This document shows positions 5,598 to 10,980 of a DNA stretch of 11,076 nt, in pieces. Source of the DNA: Baffinella frigidus (taxonomy: Eukaryota > Cryptophyceae > Cryptomonadales > Baffinellaceae); assembly GCA_026770585.1 (NCBI GenBank), contig MU646477.1:39463-50538 (forward strand), written 5' to 3'. The translations under genes and the position numbers were made by a program. The notes under the pieces were generated by a model. That model made no database searches and was not told the DNA's origin. It saw nothing but the letters and a program-made list of their open reading frames with translations. Every line of letters starts with the position of its first letter. The stretch's first letter is position 1.

Positions 5598-6073
5598 CCT
5601 AGTGGCTATACGTCCGGGTTGTTTGACCAGGCCGTAATCTGGTACAAACACACTGATTTTAGAGTGAATTCACTGTAGACATGTACCTCGAGACATAGCG
5701 GCTATCACAAATCCCTTCGAAGTTCGCTGTGTGGGGCGGCACTCCTCTCCAGAGAGATTGGTAATTTATTGCCAAACAGTCAGCGCCAGTGCCGCGCATG
5801 CTACGCATTGTGCCACTTACTGTACCCTGTGTCGGCCGCTCATACGAGCATTTTCTGGATGGTTTCTAACTCCACCTTCCACTACGCCTCTCCACCAACC
5901 CTCAGAGGGCGACCTTTATCCCTCAAGTGGCCATAGGGTGGATATTCACCGTAAATTGCCCTAGGCAGGTCCCTAGTGGCTATGTCTCGAGGCAGTGAAT
6001 TCACTGTAAAATCAGTGGATGCAACCTAAAATAAGGCCTGGTCAAATTGTTGAGACGTATGATAGGCACTAGG
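5598..6073. mobile_element. F: 476-bp element with about 105-bp terminal inverted repeats
   Basis: The left arm 5598-5703 and right arm 5971-6073 are imperfect reverse complements. Shared blocks in order are CCTAGTG-CTAT, ACGTC, TTTGACCAGGCC, CACTGATTTTA-AGTGAATTCACTG, and CCTCGAGACATAG-GGCTA. Each arm contains the palindrome AGTGAATTCACT. The 267-bp interior (5704-5970) has only a 77-codon frame without recognisable domains and includes a partial B element. It looks like a non-autonomous long-TIR or foldback transposon. Confidence 0.75.
5917..5976 (-). mobile_element. B4: half of a family B element inside F
   Basis: TATCCCTCAAGTGGCC, GATATTCACC and GCCCTAGGCAGGTCCCTAG align with the reverse complement of B1. 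The rest is missing at the junction with the right arm of F. Confidence 0.7.
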
Positions 6074-6090
6074 AACCTGGTTCGAACGGA

Positions 6091-6187
6091 GGTACCTCGC
6101 TCATAAGAAACCGCTTCCCTCCCCCATAACCACCATAGGGCCCTAGGCATGTTCCTACTGTAGGGACCTAGGGGGATGCGGTTTCTT
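6091..6187 (+). mobile_element. A6: family A element lacking its right tip
   Basis: GGTACCTCGCTCATAAGAAA begins it, the core CCACCATAGGGCCCTAGGCA and CTACTGTAGGGACCTAG follow, and the right arm stops after GCGGTTTCTT. Eight bases later the left end of A7 begins, so these two copies lie in tandem. Confidence 0.85.
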
Positions 6188-6194
6188 CGGCTGT

Positions 6195-6307
6195 GGGTAC
6201 CTCGTTCATAAAAAAACGCCCCCCCCCTAGGACCATCATAGGGCCCTACGCATGGTCCTACTGTAGGGCCCTAGGGGGGGGCGTTTTCTTATGAGCGAGG
6301 TACCCCT
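6195..6307 (+). mobile_element. A7: complete family A element joined to B5
   Basis: It runs from GGGTACCTCGTTCATAA to TTATGAGCGAGGTACCCCT, with C9 and G8 runs in the arms. Its last T is the first T of the B5 terminus TATCCC, so A7 and B5 are joined with no spacer and the usual GTA tip of A is missing. Confidence 0.9.
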
Positions 6308-6411
6308 ATCCCTTAAGTGCCCAGTAGGCGCATACGCCCTACGGTAGGGCCCTAGGACCTGCCTAGGACCTCTTGCGGGTTAATTTTGACCTCCTGGCCA
6401 CTCAAGGGATA
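6307..6411 (+). mobile_element. B5: complete family B element
   Basis: The ends TATCCCTTAAGTGCCCAGTA and GGCCACTCAAGGGATA pair. The core GCCCTACGGTAGGGCCCTAG and GACCTGCCTAGGACCT is intact. It directly abuts A7. Confidence 0.9.
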
Positions 6412-6510
6412 CATGTAGAGGGAGCGCTGCGTGCATCTACGAGGGAGTGAATCACGATTGAATTTATTGAAGCATGTACAACACACGGCGTGCCACCGCG
6501 CCTCTTTTCC

Positions 6511-6610
6511 CGAGGCGGTCCTTTAGGGCCTATTCATCCCGAGGCGGGCCCATCCATCCCGAGACGGGCCCATCCATCCCGAGGCGGGCCCATCCATCCC
6601 GAGGCGGGCC
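6511..6610 (+). repeat. 20-bp minisatellite (GAGGCGGGCCCATCCATCCC)
   Basis: Four units start at 6541, 6561, 6581 and 6601, and a diverged unit lies at 6512. The last unit is cut by the left tip of A8 after GAGGCGGGCC. GAGGCGGGCC-like motifs also occur singly near 8669, 9162, 10410 and 10436. Confidence 0.9.
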
Positions 6611-6732
6611 TACAGGGGTACCTCGCTCATAAGAAACCACAAACCCCTAGGACCCTACAGGAGGCCTATGCCTAGGGCCCTATGGTGATCCTAGGGGGGG
6701 GGGCGGTTTCTTATGAGCGAAGTACCCCTGTA
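6611..6732 (-). mobile_element. A8: complete family A element in tandem with A9
   Basis: The ends TACAGGGGTACCTCGCTCAT and CGAAGTACCCCTGTA pair, and the interior AGGACCCTACAGGAGGCCTA gives the minus orientation. Its final TA is also the first TA of A9, creating the palindromic junction CCCCTGTACAGGGG. Confidence 0.9.
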
Positions 6733-6858
6733 CAGGGGTACCTCGCTCACAAGAAACCACCCCACCCTAGGTGTCACCAGGACCCTACGGTAGGCCTATG
6801 CCTAGGGCCCCATGGTGGTCCTAGGGGGGGTGCGGTTTCTTATGAGCGAGGTAACCCT
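6731..6858 (-). mobile_element. A9: family A element with a small insertion, joined to B6
   Basis: This starts at the TA shared with A8. Compared with A8 and A12 it has an extra GTGTCACC-like stretch in the left arm and a changed right tip (GAGGTAACCCT). It runs straight into TATCCCTTAAG of B6. Confidence 0.85.
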
Positions 6859-6954
6859 ATCCCTTAAGTGGCCAGTGGGCGCATCCGTAGGGCCCTAGGA
6901 CCTGCCTAGGACCTGTCGGGGGTCAACTTTGACCCCCTGGCCACTTAAGGGATA
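6858..6954 (+). mobile_element. B6: complete family B element (slightly short)
   Basis: TATCCCTTAAGTGGCCAGTG and CTGGCCACTTAAGGGATA are paired termini. The inner palindrome GGGGTCAACTTTGACCCC is clear. The usual ATACGCCCTACG is shortened to ATCCGTAGGG, so this copy has a small core deletion. Confidence 0.9.
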
Positions 6955-6994
6955 GACAGGTTCTGGACTCGCAGGTGTTTTGTGGCGTGTCCTC

Positions 6995-7118
6995 TACAGG
7001 GGTACCTCGCTCATAAAAAACTGCCCCCCCCCCCCTAGGACCACCATAGGGCCCTAGGCATAGGCCTACTGTAGGGTCCTATGGGGGGGTAGTTTCTTAT
7101 GAGCGAGGTACCCCTGTA
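6995..7118 (+). mobile_element. A10: complete family A element
   Basis: It is 124 bp with near-consensus ends TACAGGGGTACCTCGCTCAT and GAGCGAGGTACCCCTGTA. It has the longest C homopolymer of the family (about 14) at 7023-7036 and a full core CCACCATAGGGCCCTAGGCA. The flank GGCGTGTCCTCTAC (6982-6995) is repeated at 7521-7534, where no element follows: a filled and empty site pair. Confidence 0.9.
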
Positions 7119-7140
7119 CTCCCTGCGGAGACGCCACGCA

Positions 7141-7208
7141 CAGGCGCAACGCCTGCGCGAGGACTGTGCGACTGTGAGTCACAGTCTCACAGCCACACAG
7201 TCTGTGAG
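7141..7208. repeat. Three adjacent hairpins in front of B7
   Basis: CAGGCG-CAA-CGCCTG (7141-7155), ACTGTGA-G-TCACAGT (7171-7185), and CTCACAG/CTGTGAG (7186-7192, 7202-7208). The CACAGTCT word recurs four times in the stretch. No T-run follows, and the role is unknown. Confidence 0.6.
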
Positions 7209-7218
7209 ACACAGTCTC

Positions 7219-7324
7219 ATACCCCTTAAGTGACCAGTAGGCTCATACGCCCTACCGTAGGGCCCTGGGATCTGCCTAGGGCTTCCACGGGCGATTATTC
7301 GCCCGTTGGTCACTTAAGGGGTAT
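7219..7324 (+). mobile_element. B7: complete family B element, ATACCCC subtype
   Basis: The ends ATACCCCTTAAGTGACCA and TGGTCACTTAAGGGGTAT pair perfectly over 18 bp. The interior hairpin ACGGGCGA-TTAT-TCGCCCGT is shared only with B9. It abuts A11 directly. Confidence 0.9.
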
Positions 7325-7426
7325 CAGGGGTACCTCGCTCATGAGAAACCGCCCCCCCCTAGGACCATACAGTAGGGCTGGTCCTAGGGGGGGTGGGCGG
7401 TTTCTTATGAGCGAGGTACCCCTGTA
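7325..7426. mobile_element. A11: short family A element joined to B7
   Basis: CAGGGGTACCTCGCTCATGA follows the last base of B7. The core is shortened to ACCATACAGTAGGGCTGGTC, making this the smallest complete copy (102 bp). It ends CCCCTGTA. Confidence 0.9.
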
Positions 7427-7596
7427 GTCGCAACAGTCAACAGTCTCGCAACGTCCACAGGTTATGAGGCCCACAGGAGTTTCTTGGCTCCGCAGGTTAT
7501 GAGGCTCACAGAAGTTTCTTGGCGTGTCCTCTACTGCCCGGAGCAGAAGAGGAGTCGGCCTCGACCTCTTCGGCCATCTCCGGCTCTGCCAGTCAC
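7427..7596. repeat. Non-coding stretch with internal duplications
   Basis: CGCAGGTTATGAGGCTCACA (7491-7510) repeats CACAGGTTATGAGGCCCACA (7456-7475), both followed by a GAAGTTTCTTGG or GGAGTTTCTTGG block. GGCGTGTCCTCTAC repeats the left flank of A10. No gene is seen. Confidence 0.5.
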
Positions 7597-7958
7597 GGTT
7601 TGGGGTTTAGGGTTTAGGGTTCAGGGTTTAGGGTTTTGGGTTTGGAGTTTAGGGTTTAGGGTTTAGGGTTTGGGGTTTGGAGTTTAGGGTTTGGGATTTG
7701 GGGTTTAGGGTTTGGAGTTTAGGGTTTAGGGTTTGGAGTTTAGGGTTTGGAGTTAAGGGTTTGGGGTTTGGAGTTAAGGGTTTGGAGTTTAGGGTTTGGG
7801 GTTTAGGGTTTAGGGTTCAGGGTTCAGGGTTTAGGGTTCAGGGTTTAGGGTTCAGGGTTTAGGGTTGAGGTTTTAGGGTTTAGGGGTTTGTGTGTGTTTA
7901 GGGTTTAGGATTTAGGATTGAGGGTTACTGTTAAGTAACTGAGGATTTTGGGTTTAGG
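7597..7958 (+). repeat. Longest interstitial TTTAGGG-like array
   Basis: About 360 bp of 7-mer repeats: TTTAGGG with frequent variants TTTGGGG, TTTGGAG, TTAAGGG and TTCAGGG. There are higher-order blocks such as TTTGGAGTTTAGGG repeated several times. The right end decays and includes a small hairpin GTTACTGTTAAGTAAC. The degeneracy shows it is old interstitial satellite and not a functional telomere. Open frames through it (GFRV-type repeats) are artefacts. Confidence 0.95.
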
Positions 7959-7997
7959 TCTCGTCCCCTTCGCACGTCCATGCCAAACACCGCCCGG

Positions 7998-8090
7998 CTG
8001 TCAATACATCCCTTAAGTGGCCACGCTGTCAATATATCCCTTAAGTGGCCATGGGGTCAGAAGTGGCCATGGGGTCATATTTGACCCCAC
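7998..8090 (+). repeat. Stacked family B end fragments
   Basis: A 27-bp tandem duplication, GCTGTCAATACATCCCTTAA and on, occurs at 7998 and 8025, each copy carrying a B terminus. An 18-bp duplication AAGTGGCCATGGGGTCA occurs at 8043 and 8061. The palindrome TGGGGTCATATTTGACCCCA resembles the inner part of B6 and B8. These look like partial B copies produced by slippage or aborted repair. Confidence 0.75.
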
Positions 8091-8106
8091 GTGGTAGGCC
8101 TCTGCC

Positions 8107-8211
8107 TATCCCTCAAGTGGCGAGTACGCCCATACGCCCTACCGTAGGGCCCGAGGACCTGCCCAGGACCTCTTGGCGGCCAAATTTGACCCCCTCGCCA
8201 CTTACGGGATA
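8107..8211 (+). mobile_element. B8: complete family B element
   Basis: TATCCCTCAAGTGGCGAGTA and CTCGCCACTTACGGGATA pair. The core GCCCTACCGTAGGGCCC and GACCTGCCCAGGACCT is present. The terminal TATA runs directly into an AT microsatellite. Confidence 0.9.
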
Positions 8212-8277
8212 TATGTATATGTATATGTATATATTATATATATATATATTATATAATATAATATATATATAATATAA

Positions 8278-8334
<57 letters not shown>
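8210..8334. repeat. (AT)n microsatellite with GT and AC interruptions
   Basis: An AT-dominated tract of about 125 bp starts at the TA that ends B8. The flanking inverted B fragment at 8351 follows soon after. Growth from the terminal TA of an element is a plausible origin. The YIYIY frames are artefacts. Confidence 0.95.
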
Positions 8335-8350
8335 GCACGAGCGTGAGAGG

Positions 8351-8371
8351 CTACTGGCCACTTGAGGGATA
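8351..8371 (-). mobile_element. Inverted family B left-end fragment joined to A12
   Basis: CTACTGGCCACTTGAGGGAT is the reverse complement of a B left end (ATCCC-AAGTGGCCAGTAG). It ends with ATA, and TACAGGGG of A12 follows without spacer. Confidence 0.75.
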
Positions 8372-8493
8372 TACAGGGGTACCTCGCTCATAAGAAACCG
8401 CAACACCCTAGGACCCTACAGTAGGCCTATGCCTAGGGCCCTACGGTGGTCCTAGGGGGGGGGGCGGTTTCTTATGAGCGAGGTACCCCTGTA
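8372..8493 (-). mobile_element. A12: complete family A element
   Basis: It is 122 bp with perfect ends TACAGGGGTACCTCGCTCAT and GAGCGAGGTACCCCTGTA. Its core AGGACCCTACAGTAGGCCTA and GCCTAGGGCCCTACGGTG closely matches A8 and A9. Confidence 0.9.
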
Positions 8494-8552
8494 CCGTAAA
8501 GGAGGCACCAGACAGGCCTACCCCGAGACGGATAGCGCGGGTCTCTCTTTAT

Positions 8553-8656
8553 TATCCCTTCAGTGACCAACGGGTGAATAATCGCCCGTGGAAGCCCTAG
8601 GCAGGTCCTAGGGCCCTACGGTAGGGCGTATGAGCCTACTGGTCACTTAAGGGATA
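8553..8656 (-). mobile_element. B9: complete family B element, inverted, B7 subtype
   Basis: TATCCCTTCAGTGACCAACG and CTGGTCACTTAAGGGATA are the termini. ACGGGTGAATAATCGCCCGT and GAGCCTACTGGTCAC match the reverse complement of B7 closely, so the two share recent ancestry. Confidence 0.9.
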
Positions 8657-8910
8657 GCTCTTGTCTCTGAGGCGGGCCCGTTTCTTAAGGCTCATAGACT
8701 TTTGTATCACTCAACTCAAGGCGCAAGGGCCTGATTTAGGACCTGTATCGAGAGTAATAAAGAAGAAGAAGAGAAGTAACCAGAGTGCTTCCCAAACTGC
8801 CTAACTTCCTCTGCAGTGACGATCGAGTTTCAGTCCTTTTCATGTTCGGGAAATCGCTGTCAGTCCACACAAGGGACTTGGAAGAGATTTCGAATAACCC
8901 CTAAGCGATA
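8657..8910. other. No recognised gene; AATAAA-like motif at 8756
   Basis: Unassigned intergenic sequence. GTAATAAAGAAGAAGAAGAG (8754-8773) is similar to 4631-4647. I see no protein similarity in any frame. Confidence 0.4.
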
Positions 8911-8970
8911 AGACTCAGGACCCTACGGTAGGCAACCCGTAGGGACACAGGGGGGTTCCTACGGATAAGG
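8911..8970 (-). repeat. E2: inverted copy of E1
   Basis: The reverse complement matches 4980-5039 at 55 of 60 positions. Here it is free of family A ends, showing that E is a separate repeat that carries the same CCTACNGTAGGGTCCT core. Confidence 0.8.
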
Positions 8971-9350
8971 TAACAGAAAGGTGCCCCGATTTGGGCCCCG
9001 CTGTGATAAAGTTTGCAGCGTTCGAAAGAGAGCGGAACAGCCCCGCCGGCAGGCTCTTGAGCGCCCGCGTGACCGCCGAAGCCAACTGTCCGAGGTGACT
9101 GCCTTGCGTGTGCCGAGTTGGTGATACCCATACTCCCCGGAAATGTCGCCTCCCGGGTACCGAGGCGGGCTCGTCTGCGTCCCGAAAGTAGTACCGGGCT
9201 GTAACAAGGCGGTACAAAAAGGTACAAGCCGGTACACAAAGTTACTACCGTCACGTCCAAATAAGCCGTCCATCTATCATATATAGGCCACACCCACAAG
9301 AATTTTCACCCCCCAAGGCGCATAGCGGTTCGGACCACGCATCTCTAGGC
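8971..9350. other. No recognised gene
   Basis: Three overlapping minus-strand frames of 100-132 codons cover this, and none resembles a known family or is favoured over the others. Small repeated GGTACAA words occur at 9210-9235. A TATATAG (9280-9286) lies about 65 bp before the ATG at 9351, a weak TATA-box candidate. Confidence 0.35.
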
Positions 9351-10262
9351 GTGAGAGCAAAGAAAGAAAGAATGACGACAGGCCCACCTCGGGGGGCACC
9401 TAGGGCGGCCTCCGTCTCGGAGTCGGAGAGCTGGCAGATATGTCCCCATCTAAACAAGCGTGGGGAGGCCCGCCTCGGGATGGATCTCGGGATGCATCTC
9501 GGGGGGTACCTAGCGCGGCCTCGGTCTCGGAGTTCCCCGGAGTCCCCCGGGGCCGGGAGTTCCCCGGATCAATTCCAAGTCCAAATAAATCCTCCTTCGG
9601 TGTTGGTGTCCGGCGGTGTACCGAGGCAACCCCGGAGGAGCCCCCCGTCCCAGGAGGATCGCCACAAAATCGGCACGCACTCACAACCAGGGTGCTACAA
9701 ATCGTACATAGGTCGGGTGTACCTAAGGCGGCCTCGGTCTCGGAGTCGTGGAGAGCTGGCAGACATGTCCCCATCCAGACACGCGCGGGGAGGACAGCCT
9801 CGGGATGGATCTCGGGATGGGTCTCGGGGGGTACCTAGCGCGGCCTCGGTCTCGGAGTCGGAGAGCTCCCCGCCCGGAGTCACCCGGGGCCGAGACAACC
9901 CCGTCACACTAGTGACAGTCAAGCATTTGCGTGGTAATTTTCGCAGCCGGGTGCTAAAAGAAAAACACGTTTCCCCGGATTAGGGTATACCTAGCGCGGC
10001 CTCCGTCTCGGAGTCGGAGAGCTCCCCAGAGTCCCCCGGGGGGACGTCCCCGGATGAGCCCCCGTCCCAGGACGATCGGAACGAGTGGAACCCCGACTGG
10101 TGGAACAGCTCCGTGTACGACGACGGCCTGTACCGGGCAGGCGGGGGGTCAACACCACACCCTCCACACCAAACACCACACCGACGACGAATGAAGTGTG
10201 GACCGAACCCCCCTCTGGGGAATACTTCCCCTAGTAGGCATAGCCGGAGCGACTTTACATAG
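9351..10262 (+). pseudogene. Unrecognised coding-like sequence made of repeated, broken units
   Basis: The frame is open from ATG 9351 to TAG 9981-9983, then continues in the same frame to the stop at 10260-10262. The best part (9987-10139) reads PSAASVSESESSPESPGG, then DEPPSQDDRNEWNPDWWN, then SSVYDDGLYRAGG. SAASVSE occurs five times, three in this frame (after 9398, 9833, 9989) and two in another (after 9508, 9721). PPSQEDR near 9642 is an earlier partial copy. The mixed frames and the stop indicate duplication followed by decay. The acidic Ser/Pro-rich piece followed by the Trp-rich motif resembles no family I can name. A linker region of a transposon polyprotein is only a guess. Confidence 0.35.
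9398..9900 (+). repeat. About 323-bp direct duplication with internal 110-bp spacing
   Basis: The motif ACCTAGCGCGGCCTCGGTCT starts at 9398, 9508, 9721, 9833 and, as a fifth copy, 9989. Copies 1 and 2 are separated by 110 bp and copies 3 and 4 by 112 bp. Both intervals contain GAGAGCTGGCAGA, TGTCCCCATC and GGGATGGATCTCGGGATG, so 9398-9570 and 9721-9900 are tandem duplicates. Confidence 0.85.
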
Positions 10263-10320
10263 AAGTCGTCCACTTTAGGACAAGTGACCCCCAAGGCGCT
10301 GGTGCCTGATAAGTGGGTAG

Positions 10321-10409
10321 GAGGATCGGCAGGAGTGGACCCCCCCGACTTGTGGAACTGCTCCGTGTATGAGGACGGCCTGTTGCGGGCGGGCGGGCGG
10401 TTCGGTTAG
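10321..10409 (+). pseudogene. Second copy of the WxPDWW segment, frameshifted
   Basis: EDRQEWT is read from 10321, and after two extra C in the poly-C run (10340-10346) the frame shifts to DLWNCSVYEDGLLRAGGRFG with a stop at 10407. It aligns with EWNPDWWNSSVYDDGL at 10083-10130. The indel shows that this copy is not functional as written. Confidence 0.55.
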
Positions 10410-10459
10410 GCCGGGCCCACCTCGGGGGCTGTTAGGACGGGCCCGCCTCGGGGGCTGCC
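10405..10459 (+). repeat. 26-bp tandem duplication
   Basis: GTTAGGCCGGGCCCACCTCG and GTTAGGACGGGCCCGCCTCG start at 10405 and 10431, each followed by GGGGCTG. The same GGCCCACCTCGGGG word occurs at 9381, near the start of the coding-like region. Confidence 0.75.
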
Positions 10460-10537
10460 CGCGGAGACACACGCCGAAAGGGGGGAACGTCTCGCAGCAC
10501 AAGAGCTCCAGACGTGTTTTGAGTAACGGTGGAGCAC

Positions 10538-10591
10538 GAGTGGACCCCCGACTGGTGGAAGAGCTCCGTGTATGAGGACGGCCTGGTTTAG
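10538..10591 (+). pseudogene. Third copy of the WxPDWW segment ending in telomere-like DNA
   Basis: The frame reads EWTPDWWKSSVYEDGLV, and its stop TAG (10589-10591) is formed by the first GTTTAGGG unit. The similarity ends abruptly where the TTTAGGG repeats start, so the copy is truncated at that junction. Confidence 0.6.
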
Positions 10592-10625
10592 GGTTTAGGG
10601 TTTAGGGTTTAGGGTATAGGGTTGA
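10585..10625 (+). repeat. Short, nearly perfect TTTAGGG array
   Basis: Four consecutive TTTAGGG units and one TATAGGG follow the broken copy at 10538. This is the least degenerate TTTAGGG stretch in the window, suggesting a more recent origin than the array at 7597. Confidence 0.85.
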
Positions 10626-10680
10626 GCCTTGTACGAAGGCCTTGAAAGGGGGGGGGTGACGCCCCCCCTTTTCTCAACCC
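10619..10680. repeat. Strong G/C hairpin beside the telomere-like array
   Basis: The inner stem AAAGGGGGGG/CCCCCCCTTT (10645-10654, 10662-10671) lies within an outer stem GGGTTGAG/CTCAACCC (10619-10626, 10673-10680). The outer left arm uses the last GGG of the telomere-like tract. Confidence 0.75.
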
Positions 10681-10713
10681 CGGAAAAGAGGGGTTAGCCC
10701 AACTGGGTCCTAC

Positions 10714-10749
10714 GGGCGCCCAGAACGCCCCTAGTAGGGGGATCTTCGG
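10714..10749 (+). repeat. 36-bp direct repeat, left copy
   Basis: It begins GGGCGCCCAGAACGC and ends TAGGGGGATCTTCGG, matching 10905-10940 at 32 of 36 positions. The two copies bracket the 20-bp hairpin array. Confidence 0.85.
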
Positions 10750-10764
10750 TGCGTGTGCCCCCAT

Positions 10765-10866
10765 TAACCGACGGATACCGTTGCTAACCGACGGATAGCG
10801 TCGGTTAACCGACGGATAGCGTTGATAACCGACGGATAGCGTTCCTAACCGACGGATAGCGTCGGT
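10765..10866. repeat. Five 20-bp hairpin-forming units
   Basis: TAACCGACGGATAGCGT units start at 10765, 10785, 10806, 10826 and 10846. Units 2 and 5 are followed by CGGTTA and so form perfect 9-bp stems TAACCGACG/CGTCGGTTA around GGATAG-type loops. Variable bases are confined to the four-base joint between units (TGC, CGGT, TGA, TCC, CGGT). A minus-strand frame through it gives RYPSV-like repeats but has no start or domain support. Confidence 0.9.
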
Positions 10867-10904
10867 TAGTGCTGGGGGTGGCACCTGGTGAGGGTGCGTC
10901 GCTT

Positions 10905-10940
10905 GGGCGCCCATAACGCGCCGAATAGGGGGATCTTCGG
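10905..10940 (+). repeat. 36-bp direct repeat, right copy
   Basis: It begins GGGCGCCCATAACGC and ends TAGGGGGATCTTCGG. The distance to the left copy is 191 bp, and everything between is the 20-bp array plus short flanks. Confidence 0.85.
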
Positions 10941-10980
10941 CACCAGCGCCAGCAGCGAGAACACGAGGTTCACCTGTTCG

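Noticed and set aside
6490-7427. Short frames containing SYERG or FLMSEVPL peptides
   Set aside because: They are translations of family A termini (CTTATGAGCGAGGTACCCC). The peptide recurs because the element recurs.
7484-7862. Plus-strand frames with GFRV/GLGF repeats
   Set aside because: They are translations of the 7-bp TTTAGGG-like repeat. Absence of stops is a property of the repeat unit.
8045-8406. Frames rich in YIYIY on both strands
   Set aside because: They translate the AT microsatellite and family A/B element ends.
8901-9299. Minus-strand frames of 100-132 codons
   Set aside because: Three overlapping frames of similar length have no recognisable motif and cover segment E2, a non-coding repeat. 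None can be preferred.
9400-9922. Minus-strand frames with LSDSETEAALGTP repeats
   Set aside because: They are antisense of the SAASVSES repeats. The plus strand carries the additional conserved WxPDWW segment, and its copies show conservative changes in that frame.
10645-10672. G/C hairpin followed by TTTT as a bacterial-type terminator
   Set aside because: The T-run is part of the stem (pairs with AAA), the setting is eukaryotic, and no gene precedes it.
10765-10866. 20-bp palindromic units as a CRISPR array
   Set aside because: The units are contiguous with only a few joining bases and have no spacers.
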